NCBI GenBank assembly: GCA_039640495.1
Contig: CP046864.1
Location: 3,521,001 to 3,585,000, forward strand
Length of the DNA stretch: 64,000 bases
Direction of reading: 5' to 3'
Source of the DNA: Rhodobacteraceae bacterium IMCC1335
Lineage (GTDB): Bacteria; Pseudomonadota; Alphaproteobacteria; Rhodobacterales; Rhodobacteraceae
Under the pieces are notes generated by a model, which had not been told where the DNA came from, did no database searches, and was given only the letters and a program-made list of their open reading frames with translations. Within the stretch, counting starts at the first letter, position 1. Each line of letters starts with the position of its first letter. Positions 53,260 to 61,315 of this stretch are shown here, in pieces. The position numbers were made by a program, and so were the translations under genes.

Positions 53260-53685
53260 ATGGCGTTTTGGCTTTTTAAATCTGAGCCCAGCACATGGTC
53301 TTGGCAGGACCAAACTGCCAAGGGTGCGGCGGGCGAAGCCTGGGATGGCGTGCGCAATTATCAGGCCCGAAATTTCATGCGCCAAATGCAAATCGGAGAT
53401 CGCGGCTTCTTTTATCATTCCCAAGGAGAAAAATCGATTATCGGGTTGGTTGAGGTGATCCAAGCGGCGCGGCAAGATCCCACGACAGATGATCCAAAAT
53501 GGCAATGCGTGACGATAAAGGCCATGCAAGCTTTGCCTAACGCAGTTTCGTTGCATCAGATTAAAGCGCTACCGGCGCTGGCTGAAATGATGCTTGTGCG
53601 CAATCCAAGGTTATCAGTGCAGCCCGTGCGTGTTGAAGAGTGGCGAATAATTCTTGAAATATCCGGCTTAAATTTGGTGCGTTAA
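53260..53685 (+). CDS. EVE domain-containing protein
   Basis: A 141-residue protein of the PUA-like EVE family. FWLFKSEPSTWSW opens the fold, with GVRNYQARNFMRQMQIGDRGFFYHS and the final EEWRIILEISGL. EVE domains bind modified bases in DNA or RNA. Position behind gpsA with a 2-bp gap is conserved in the group. Specific role unknown. Confidence 0.92.
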   Translation: MAFWLFKSEPSTWSWQDQTAKGAAGEAWDGVRNYQARNFMRQMQIGDRGFFYHSQGEKSIIGLVEVIQAARQDPTTDDPKWQCVTIKAMQALPNAVSLHQIKALPALAEMMLVRNPRLSVQPVRVEEWRIILEISGLNLVR

Positions 53686-53765
53686 GCAGCGGTGTCACGG
53701 CGGCAAAACGGTAAAAATTGAAACCGCAGCGGGCTGTGTTGGGCTGGCCTGATTGTTTGAAAAAT

Positions 53766-53791
53766 AGGGTTCCGCCCAAGGGCGGAACCCT
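53766..53791 (-). terminator. Strong rho-independent terminator
   Basis: AGGGTTCCGCCC (53766-53777) and GGGCGGAACCCT (53780-53791) form a perfect 12-bp stem with a 2-nt core loop. On the minus strand it is followed by ATTTTTC, so it ends leftward transcription from ahcY. It may also stop rightward reading from the EVE gene, though that side has no U-run. Confidence 0.85.
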
Positions 53792-54003
53792 CTGTCACCC
53801 CAATGCGCTCCCACAGCACCTTCGGTTTCAGAAACGGGTTCGGCCATCCTGACGCGAACATGCTGCAAGCCTAGCTGGTATGCGGCTTTGGTACAAACTT
53901 TTACTATATTAGATTTGTTTAAATTTTGAGAAAAAGCCCGGGCAGATTTGTTTTGGGTGGCCGCTTTTCTTAACCGGTCCACCCGTTATTTTTAAGCGAT
54001 GGC

Positions 54004-55395
54004 TTAATATCTGTAATGTTCTGGTTTGAACGGGCCTTCGGGCGTTACGCCGATATAATCTGCCTGATCTTTTTCTAATCTGGTCAGTTTCACGCCGATC
54101 CGTTCAAGATGCAGGCGCGCTACTTTTTCATCCAGATGCTTTGGCAGAATATAAACGTCATTTTTGTAGTTATCGCCTTTGCTCCAAAGCTCAATCTGGG
54201 CCAATACTTGGTTGGTGAAAGAGGCAGACATCACGAATGAGGGGTGGCCCGTCGCATTTCCAAGGTTCAGCAAGCGCCCTTCGGAGAGTAAAATCAAACG
54301 GTTACCCGAAGGCATTTCAATCATATCCACTTGGTCTTTGATATTGGTCCATTTGTGGTTTTTCAGGTTTGCCACTTGGATTTCGTTATCAAAATGGCCG
54401 ATATTGCCCACGATGGCCATGTCTTTCATTTCGCGCATATGCTCGATGCGGATCACGTCCTTATTGCCTGTGGTGGTGATAAACACATCAGCGCTGTTCA
54501 CAACATCTTCCAAAACAACCACTTCAAACCCATCCATCGCGGCCTGCAAGGCGCAGATCGGATCAACCTCTGTTACTTTGACGCGCGCGCCAGCCCCGGC
54601 CAATGAGGCGGCTGAGCCCTTCCCAACATCGCCATATCCACACACAACGGCGACCTTGCCCGCCATCATCGTATCTGTGGCGCGGCGGATCCCATCCACC
54701 AATGATTCTTTGCAGCCATATTTATTATCAAATTTTGATTTTGTGACCGAATCGTTCACGTTGATGGCGGGGAACGGCAATTGGCCTTGCTTGACCAATT
54801 CATAAAGCCGGTGCACGCCGGTTGTGGTCTCTTCGGATACGCCTTTGATCATTGCGCGCTGTTTGGTGAACCAACCCGGGGTTTCGTCCATACGCTTTTT
54901 AATCTGTGCGAAAACCGCTTCTTCTTCTTCTGATGTAGGCACTGCGATAAGGTCTGTTTCTCCGCATTCAACCCGCGCGCCGAGTAAGACGTATAGCGTG
55001 GCATCGCCGCCATCATCCAAGATCATATTCGCGCCCTCTGGAAACATGAAAGACCGGTCGAGATAATCCCAATGCTCGGTCAGCGTTTGTCCTTTCACCG
55101 CAAAGACGGGTGTGCCTCCGGCGGCGATCGCGGCCGCTGCATGATCCTGGGTGGAGAAAATGTTGCAAGAGGCCCAGCGCACATCAGCGCCCAATTCAAC
55201 CAGCGTTTCGATTAACACCGCCGTTTGAATGGTCATGTGCAAAGAGCCGACGATGCGCGACCCGCTTAATGGCTTGCTTTTACCATATTCGGCCCGCAGC
55301 GCCATCAGGCCCGGCATTTCGGTTTCAGCAATGTTCAGCTCTTTGCGGCCAAATTCTGCCAGCGCAATGTCTTTTACGATATAATCCGTGCTCAT
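54004..55395 (-). CDS. ahcY: Adenosylhomocysteinase
   Basis: A 463-residue cytosolic NAD-dependent enzyme that splits S-adenosylhomocysteine to adenosine and homocysteine, so restoring methylation capacity. [13 protein letters not shown], the NAD motif [10 protein letters not shown] near 255-264 and the C-terminal [12 protein letters not shown] are signatures. The second ATG (55395) has AGGAG at 6 nt and is preferred over the one at 55401, which abuts the AGGAG. Monocistronic. Confidence 0.96.
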   Translation of the reverse strand: MSTDYIVKDIALAEFGRKELNIAETEMPGLMALRAEYGKSKPLSGSRIVGSLHMTIQTAVLIETLVELGADVRWASCNIFSTQDHAAAAIAAGGTPVFAVKGQTLTEHWDYLDRSFMFPEGANMILDDGGDATLYVLLGARVECGETDLIAVPTSEEEEAVFAQIKKRMDETPGWFTKQRAMIKGVSEETTTGVHRLYELVKQGQLPFPAINVNDSVTKSKFDNKYGCKESLVDGIRRATDTMMAGKVAVVCGYGDVGKGSAASLAGAGARVKVTEVDPICALQAAMDGFEVVVLEDVVNSADVFITTTGNKDVIRIEHMREMKDMAIVGNIGHFDNEIQVANLKNHKWTNIKDQVDMIEMPSGNRLILLSEGRLLNLGNATGHPSFVMSASFTNQVLAQIELWSKGDNYKNDVYILPKHLDEKVARLHLERIGVKLTRLEKDQADYIGVTPEGPFKPEHYRY

Positions 55396-55636
55396 CTGCA
55401 TCTCCTAAAGCTTTGAGGTCGCCTATCATAAGCATTTGCAAGCTACAAGAATGTGCAGAGGCTCTCGGTGAGACCTGCGGCAATTGGCCTAGGAACCACA
55501 AGCGCCTTTTTTATGCATGGCGCTTTAGACGCGGCAATTTTGACCTCTTTGGATTTGAAACGGTGGCAGATGACGCGCAGCCCTTGTTAGCAAAAAGCCC
55601 GCATGTCATATTATTTCTGATTTATTCGAGGAACCC

Positions 55637-56227
55637 ATGAAACAACCACGCGCTTGGCAAAGAATGCTGTCTGGACGGCGATTGGACTTGCTTGACCCAA
55701 CGGCAGTTGACATTGAGATTGAAGATATCGCCCATGGCTTGGCCTTTGTGGCGCGCTGGAACGGACAAACGCAGGGCGAGTTTGCCTATTCTGTCGCCGA
55801 ACATTCTTTGTTGGTGGTAGAGTTATCCAAACGGCTTTTTCCCAAAATCGAGGCCAAATGGCAGCTGGCAGCCTTGTTGCATGATGCACCGGAATACGTG
55901 ATAGGGGATATGATTTCGCCGGTTAAAGCGGCCGTTGGCGCAGGCTATGTAGCTTTGGACGAGCGCCTGACCGCCGCTATTCATATACGTTTTGGGCTAC
56001 CCGCAAAACTACCGGCCAAAATTAAAGCGCAGATTAAAAAGGCCGATAAGTGCAGCGCCTGGCTTGAGGCCACTCAGATTGCCGGATTTTCACAACAAGA
56101 AGCCAACCGGTTTTTTGGCAAAATGCCAATGGATCTTGTGCCAGATTTCACGGTTAAGCTGCGGCCGCCCAATCTGGTAAAACGGGATTATATTTCCAAA
56201 TACCGTACTCTTATATCGAAATTATAG
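55637..56227 (+). CDS. HD-domain phosphohydrolase (YfbR-like)
   Basis: A 196-residue HD-superfamily protein. Metal ligands are the His of AEHSLLV, the His-Asp of LLHDAPEY and the Asp of KADKCSAWLEAT. The HD-x-PE pattern fits YfbR-like 5'-nucleotidases, which remove phosphate from deoxynucleoside monophosphates. Substrate not proven. It is followed tail to tail by regA. Confidence 0.82.
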   Translation: MKQPRAWQRMLSGRRLDLLDPTAVDIEIEDIAHGLAFVARWNGQTQGEFAYSVAEHSLLVVELSKRLFPKIEAKWQLAALLHDAPEYVIGDMISPVKAAVGAGYVALDERLTAAIHIRFGLPAKLPAKIKAQIKKADKCSAWLEATQIAGFSQQEANRFFGKMPMDLVPDFTVKLRPPNLVKRDYISKYRTLISKL

Positions 56228-56266
56228 GCAGTGCGGGTGGCTTTGCGACCCCAAATCGTGGTGGGG

Positions 56267-56821
56267 TTAGCGCGGGCTTCGTTTGGCCAAAATACGCTGA
56301 AGGGTGCGCCGATGCATATTCAACCGTCGGGCGGTTTCCGAGACGTTGCGGTCGCAGAGCTCATACACCCGTTGGATATGTTCCCAGCGTACGCGATCCG
56401 CGCTCATCGGGTTTTCCGGCGGCGGGGGCAAATCATCCCCCGTTGCCAATAACGCATTGGTAATATCAATCGCATCCGCGGGTTTGGACAAATAATCGGT
56501 GGCGCCAATTTTAACTGCGGCCACTGCGGTGGCTATGGCGCCGTATCCGGTTAAAACCACAACCCTGCAATCGGGGCGTTTTTCGCGCAGCACTTCTACA
56601 ACATCTAGGCCATTGCCGTCTTCCAGCCGCAGATCAACCACCGCATATGCCGGAGATCGCGCCGTTGCGATTGCACGCCCAGCGGCCACTGATCCGGCTG
56701 TTTCAACCTCAAAGCCGCGTTTTTCCATGGCTTTCGCCAGCCGTTTGAGAAACGGGTCATCATCATCAACCAGCAAAAGCGAAGGGTCTTCGCCCAGATC
56801 CTGATATGTTCGTTCTGACAC
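56267..56821 (-). CDS. regA: Redox response regulator RegA/PrrA/ActR
   Basis: A 184-residue response regulator. The receiver has DDDDPF, phospho-acceptor Asp in VVDLRLEDG (near 63), TGY and KPAD. A Pro-rich linker follows (PPPPEN). The Fis-type helix-turn-helix is NVSETARRLNMHRRTLQR, nearly invariant in RegA proteins. The GTG at 56821 has AGGAGG 7 nt upstream and gives the classic 184-residue length; a start at 56869 does not. RegB is encoded nearby at 57611. RegA controls photosynthesis, respiration and CO2 or N2 fixation genes in relatives. Confidence 0.95.
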   Translation of the reverse strand: MSERTYQDLGEDPSLLLVDDDDPFLKRLAKAMEKRGFEVETAGSVAAGRAIATARSPAYAVVDLRLEDGNGLDVVEVLREKRPDCRVVVLTGYGAIATAVAAVKIGATDYLSKPADAIDITNALLATGDDLPPPPENPMSADRVRWEHIQRVYELCDRNVSETARRLNMHRRTLQRILAKRSPR

Positions 56822-56895
56822 GCGGTCGCCTCCTAAGCGGTTGACTTTCATTACATCTAATGCGGCCACCCGCCTTGGTCAAATAATACAAGTGG

Positions 56896-57525
56896 TTAAG
56901 CTGCGTTCAAAAAGCAGCTGATTTTCTCGGCCACTTGCTCGGCGGGTAAATCACGGCGGAAAAATTCGACAAACCCATGCTCGGGAAGCAGCAGATAGCT
57001 CATTGTTGAATGGTCGACCAAATAATACGGATCGTTTTGCTCATGGGCTTTGTAATAGGTCCGAAACGCTTTACTTGCGGTTTTGATTTGGGCATCGCTG
57101 CCTGTCAATGCGATCAGTCTTGGATGCATCACCTCGGCAAATTCTGCCAAGACTTGGGGTGTATCTCGGTCAGGATCGATGGTAATAAAAACTGGTGTTA
57201 CGTTTTGTCCGGCCGTTTCCAGCAGATCCACGGCGTCAACATTGCGCATCGTATCCATTGGGCAGATATCGGGGCAGAACGTATATCCAAAATAAAGCAG
57301 AGCCGGAGTTTTGCTGACATCGTCTTGCGACATGCTCTGCCCATGCTGGTTTACTAGCGTGAACGCACCCCCAATCTGTTCGCTGCCACCTGCAATCACG
57401 CTGGTGCGGCATTGCGCGAAGCGATCGCTTGAACGGGGCATGAACAATGTGGAGACCGCCAGCCAAGAAAACAAAAGTAACAGGGCAAACCCGGCGCCCA
57501 ACACCACTGTGAAACGGTTCTGCAT
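56896..57525 (-). CDS. senC: SCO1/SenC/PrrC copper chaperone-like protein
   Basis: A 209-residue protein with one N-terminal membrane helix and a periplasmic thioredoxin fold. FCPDICPMD (CxxxC) and the His of VDHSTMSYLL are the copper ligands. SCO proteins deliver copper to cytochrome c oxidase. Its place between regA and regB, read with regA, is the standard arrangement. Confidence 0.93.
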   Translation of the reverse strand: MQNRFTVVLGAGFALLLLFSWLAVSTLFMPRSSDRFAQCRTSVIAGGSEQIGGAFTLVNQHGQSMSQDDVSKTPALLYFGYTFCPDICPMDTMRNVDAVDLLETAGQNVTPVFITIDPDRDTPQVLAEFAEVMHPRLIALTGSDAQIKTASKAFRTYYKAHEQNDPYYLVDHSTMSYLLLPEHGFVEFFRRDLPAEQVAEKISCFLNAA

Positions 57526-57610
57526 AAGGGATTCCTTAGAGTATTTGCCATTGCTTGGCCTTTATGGGATCTATGTTTCCTAACAACCCACGTCAACCGG
57601 CAGGAAGATG

Positions 57611-58996
57611 ATGACTGAACACGACGTCAATTTATTTTCAGATCAACGTCGCAGCAATTGGATTAGATTGCGCACCTTAATTCTGCTGCGCTGGGTGGCG
57701 ATTGCGGGCCAGTTGACGGCGATTTTAATTGCCAAAGAGGCTTATAATCTGCAGCTTGAGCTGGGTCTTTGCCTTCTTGCGATCGCGGTGTCGGCCATTG
57801 GCAATCTGGTGGCCATGGTCAGCTTTCCTGAAAACAAACGTCTGTCAGAATTTGAAAACATGATGATGACCATGTTTGATCTGCTGCAATTGGGCTTTTT
57901 GCTTTATCTCACGGGCGGATTGCACAATCCGTTCAGCATTTTGCTTTTGGCGCCGGTTGCGGTTTCTGCCTCAATTTTGAAACTGCGATCAAATCTCATT
58001 CTCGGTGGCACCACGATTGTTTTGGTTACGATTTTGGCGGTGTATCATTTGCCTCTACGCACCCAAGCGGGCGCGTTTTTACGCATTCCAGAGTTATTTG
58101 TTTTTGGCAATTGGATCGCGATCGTGATCGCATTGGTGTTCTTAAGCGTGTATTCGCGCCGCGTTACGAATGAAATGAACGCGATGGGAAACGCCTTATT
58201 GGCCACGCAAATGGCGTTGAGCCGGGAACAAAAGCTTACCGATTTGGGCGGTGTGGTGGCGGCAGCAGCGCATGAGTTGGGCACGCCTTTGGCGACGATA
58301 AAATTGACCAGTGCAGAATTGATGGAGGCCTTGCCTGATGGCTCGGAACTGCAAGAAGATGCAAGCTTGATCCGAGAACAAGCCAATCGGTGCCGCGATA
58401 TTTTACGCTCGATGGGGCGCGCGGGAAAAGACGATCTGCATTTGCGCAGCGCGCCCTTAAGCGAAGTGCTGCGTGAGGCAGCCGAGCCGCATAAGGATCG
58501 GGGCGTGAAAATCAATATGTCCTTTGAACCGATCGAGGGCGCCGGGCTTGGTCAGCCGCTGGCTTTGCGGCGCCCGGAAATCATTCACGGTTTGCGCAAT
58601 ATGGTGCAAAATGCGGTTGATTTTGCCAAATCAGAGGTCTGGGTGGAAAGCTATTGGAGCCCCGATACGATCACCGTGCGGATCTTGGATGATGGGCCGG
58701 GCTATCCCGTTCACATGCTTGGGCGCATCGGTGATCCTTTTTTGCGGCATCGCAAAACAGGCGCGGCGCGCGATAACAGGCAGAGCTATGAAGGGATGGG
58801 CCTAGGCGTTTTTATTGCCAAAACCTTGCTTGAAAGGACCGGCGCAGAATTAAGCTTTGCCAATGGATATGATCCTCAGCAAAGACCGGCAGCCAAAGCA
58901 ACGCCGCGCGGCGCGATCGTGGAAATTCAGTGGCCCAGGGCTGCGGTTGAACAAATCACCGCTGCGCTGGGCGAAAACCGCGCTATGAAGATTTAG
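57611..58996 (+). CDS. regB: Redox sensor histidine kinase RegB/PrrB
   Basis: A 461-residue inner-membrane kinase. Six membrane helices (about 25-195) include the quinone-sensing GGLHNPF. The H-box is AAAAHELGTPLATI (near 220), the redox-active Cys occurs in ANRCRDIL, and the ATPase shows NMVQNAVDF, DDGPGYP and GMGLGVFIAKT. AGGA lies 5 nt before the ATG at 57611; the ATG at 57608 is too close. Divergent from senC-regA. It should phosphorylate RegA under reducing conditions. Confidence 0.95.
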   Translation: MTEHDVNLFSDQRRSNWIRLRTLILLRWVAIAGQLTAILIAKEAYNLQLELGLCLLAIAVSAIGNLVAMVSFPENKRLSEFENMMMTMFDLLQLGFLLYLTGGLHNPFSILLLAPVAVSASILKLRSNLILGGTTIVLVTILAVYHLPLRTQAGAFLRIPELFVFGNWIAIVIALVFLSVYSRRVTNEMNAMGNALLATQMALSREQKLTDLGGVVAAAAHELGTPLATIKLTSAELMEALPDGSELQEDASLIREQANRCRDILRSMGRAGKDDLHLRSAPLSEVLREAAEPHKDRGVKINMSFEPIEGAGLGQPLALRRPEIIHGLRNMVQNAVDFAKSEVWVESYWSPDTITVRILDDGPGYPVHMLGRIGDPFLRHRKTGAARDNRQSYEGMGLGVFIAKTLLERTGAELSFANGYDPQQRPAAKATPRGAIVEIQWPRAAVEQITAALGENRAMKI

Positions 58997-59145
58997 CATT
59001 TTCACGCTGGGGGAGTGTTTGCGATCACCGCTTAAAGCCTTGGGGGCTTGCGCGGCCTTTCAAAGCTTGCCTTGCACGCAACCAAGGCTTCACAGGCTGC
59101 ACGATCTGTCTTGTTTAGCGCAACTGGCAATGTCATCTTAGATTT

Positions 59146-59622
59146 ATGGATTTATTTACAACCGAATTTCACATGCCTTCTGAGGCGCATATGCAAGCCT
59201 TCGCCGCCGCGCTGGGCAAAAGCTTGCAATGTGGGGATATCCTTCTGCTTGAGGGGCATATCGGCGCTGGCAAAAGTTTTTTTGCGCGCAGCCTGATCCA
59301 ATCGGTACAAGATAGTCCTGAAGAAGTGCCCTCACCAACGTTCACGCTGGTGCAAACCTATGACACGCAAATCGGCGAGATTTGGCATGCAGATCTGTAT
59401 CGCTTGACCTCGCATCAAGAGGCGGTTGAATTGGGGTTAGAAGAGGCGTTTGAAACCTCGATTTCCCTGATTGAATGGCCGGATCGGCTGGGGGATCTAT
59501 CTAGTTATGGCCCGTTAAATATCGCGTTTTCCAGCGGTGCGAGCGAGGGCGATCGGCACCTCAAATTGCAGGGTCCGGCGTATATTTGGGCGCCGCGCTT
59601 GCAGGGTTTGAGCGATGAATGA
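59146..59622 (+). CDS. tsaE: tRNA threonylcarbamoyladenosine ATPase subunit TsaE
   Basis: A 158-residue ATPase with P-loop EGHIGAGKSFFAR (about 38-50), TFTLVQTY and HADLYRL, the TsaE signatures. It works with TsaD and TsaB in t6A formation. Its stop overlaps the next gene by 8 bp. It heads a run leading to amgK, murU and addB, the usual order in this group. Confidence 0.93.
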   Translation: MDLFTTEFHMPSEAHMQAFAAALGKSLQCGDILLLEGHIGAGKSFFARSLIQSVQDSPEEVPSPTFTLVQTYDTQIGEIWHADLYRLTSHQEAVELGLEEAFETSISLIEWPDRLGDLSSYGPLNIAFSSGASEGDRHLKLQGPAYIWAPRLQGLSDE

Positions 59623-60601
59623 TCTGGGTAGATCCACCGAGCTGCAAGAGTTTTTGCGGCAGCATAAATGGCATAATGCGCAAATTGTAGCGCTGAAAAC
59701 GGATGCGTCTCAGCGCCGGTATTACCGCTTATCACAGAACGAACGCTCGGTTATTTTGATGGATGCGCGGCGCAGTGCAGTGGATGAAACAATGCGATTT
59801 CAACGGATTGCGTCACATTTGTTTGCGCAGAATCTCAGCGCCCCGCAAATTTATGGCGCGGATCATGATTTGGGGGCTTTGCTTGTTGAAGATTTGGGCG
59901 ATGATTTATTGTCGGGATTTTGGGTAAAGGGCGCGCAAAGCGCCTATCCAATTTACCAAAAGGCGGTTGATATGCTGCTTGCGCTGCAGGCAAACGATCC
60001 TCCAGCCTTTTTAGCGCAGCCCGATGCACAGGATTTGGCTGTCATGATCACGCCAGCTTTTGAATTTTATAAAGGCTCAGCACGCATTGAGGCGGATCAA
60101 ACCGCCCTGCTTGCTGCGCTTACCGATTTGCTCGCGGCTGCGCTGCAAAGCGCGCCAGTCCTGGCGCTGCGCGATTGCCATGCGGAAAATCTTCTTTATT
60201 TGCCGGCGCGCCGCGGTGCGGCCTGTGTGGGTATTTTAGATTTTCAAGATGCGTTTCAAAGTCACCCCGCCTATGATCTTTTGTCGCTTTTGCAGGATGT
60301 ACGCCGCGATATTCCCGCCAATATGGAGGCCGGTTTGATCGCGTATTTTGTGGCGCAGGCGGGCCTAGACGCGCGGGCCTTCCAGCGCGCTTATGCGGTT
60401 TTGGGAGTGCAACGCAATCTGCGCATTTTGGGGGTTTTCGCGCGGCTGGCCTTGCAAGAAAATAAAGCAAATTATCTGGTACATATGCCCCGGGTCTGGC
60501 GCTATATCCAACGCAATTTGCGCGCTCCGGGTTTGCAAGGGCTTAAGGCTTTGATCGATGCAGAATTTCCCAGCCCTGCAAATTTAAATTGGACGGTTTA
60601 A
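59615..60601 (+). CDS. amgK: Anomeric cell-wall sugar kinase (AmgK-like)
   Basis: A 328-residue kinase of the aminoglycoside phosphotransferase fold. Catalytic RDCHAENLLYL (near 187-197) and metal-binding ILDFQDA follow. With the MurU-type gene starting at its stop, it fits the peptidoglycan-recycling route in which MurNAc and GlcNAc are phosphorylated at C1. Such kinases are often listed only as phosphotransferases; the pairing with murU supports the specific call. Confidence 0.88.
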   Translation: MNDLGRSTELQEFLRQHKWHNAQIVALKTDASQRRYYRLSQNERSVILMDARRSAVDETMRFQRIASHLFAQNLSAPQIYGADHDLGALLVEDLGDDLLSGFWVKGAQSAYPIYQKAVDMLLALQANDPPAFLAQPDAQDLAVMITPAFEFYKGSARIEADQTALLAALTDLLAAALQSAPVLALRDCHAENLLYLPARRGAACVGILDFQDAFQSHPAYDLLSLLQDVRRDIPANMEAGLIAYFVAQAGLDARAFQRAYAVLGVQRNLRILGVFARLALQENKANYLVHMPRVWRYIQRNLRAPGLQGLKALIDAEFPSPANLNWTV

Positions 60602-61315
60602 ATGCACATGATGGCCAAAACCCCTTTTCCCGTTATGATTTTTGCCGCTGGTTTCGGGCGCCGCATGGGGGCGCTGACGAAAGATAAACCCAAACCCTTG
60701 GTGCCTGTAAAAGGGCGGGCGTTGATCGATTATACGGTTGATATTGCGCGTGAAAGCGGCGCTCAGACGATCCTTGTTAATCTGCATTACAAGCATCAGA
60801 TGCTTGCGGATCATTTGCGCGATGCGCCGGTACAAACGCGGCTTGAACTGCCCGATATTCTTGAGACGGGGGGCGGATTGAAAGCGGCTTTGCCGCAATT
60901 GGGAGCGGGCCCGGTGGTAACGATAAATTCAGATGCGATCTGGCAGGGTGAAAACCCGATTGCCGCTTTGCGCGCGCGCTGGCAGCCAGAGCGGATGGAG
61001 GCGCTGCTGCTCTGCATTGAGCGGACCCACGCGCAGGGCCATAGCGGGGCAGGCGATTTTTCGCTGGCAGAGAATGGCTGTCTGCAGCGTGGAGGCAACT
61101 TGGTTTACACTGGTGTGCAAATTATAAAAACGGAAGGGTTGATGGCCATTGAACAACGCGCCTTCTCGCTCAATCTTTTATGGGCCCAGATGATAGAGCG
61201 CCAGGGCGTTTATGGCGCGGTGTATCGGGGCAACTGGTGCGATGTTGGCCATCCAGAGGGGCTGTCATGCGCCCAAAACATGCTGTCTCATTCCAATATG
61301 CTAAAGGCAAATTAG
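60602..61315 (+). CDS. murU: MurNAc-1-phosphate uridylyltransferase (MurU-like)
   Basis: A 237-residue nucleotidyltransferase. AAGFGRRMGALTKDKPKPL near residues 13-31 is the nucleotide-binding signature, and TINSDAIWQG and RGNWCDVGHPEG complete the active site. It would make UDP-MurNAc from MurNAc 1-phosphate, skipping de novo synthesis and its fosfomycin-sensitive step. It starts directly after amgK. Confidence 0.88.
   Translation: MHMMAKTPFPVMIFAAGFGRRMGALTKDKPKPLVPVKGRALIDYTVDIARESGAQTILVNLHYKHQMLADHLRDAPVQTRLELPDILETGGGLKAALPQLGAGPVVTINSDAIWQGENPIAALRARWQPERMEALLLCIERTHAQGHSGAGDFSLAENGCLQRGGNLVYTGVQIIKTEGLMAIEQRAFSLNLLWAQMIERQGVYGAVYRGNWCDVGHPEGLSCAQNMLSHSNMLKAN

Noticed and set aside
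53695..53982. Minus-strand frame of 95 codons
   Set aside because: It runs through the strong 12-bp terminator stem, has no ribosome site and resembles no protein family.
55396..55636. Possible SAH or SAM riboswitch upstream of ahcY
   Set aside because: I looked for the known SAH motif and saw no convincing match to its conserved core; only an ordinary AGGAG site is evident.
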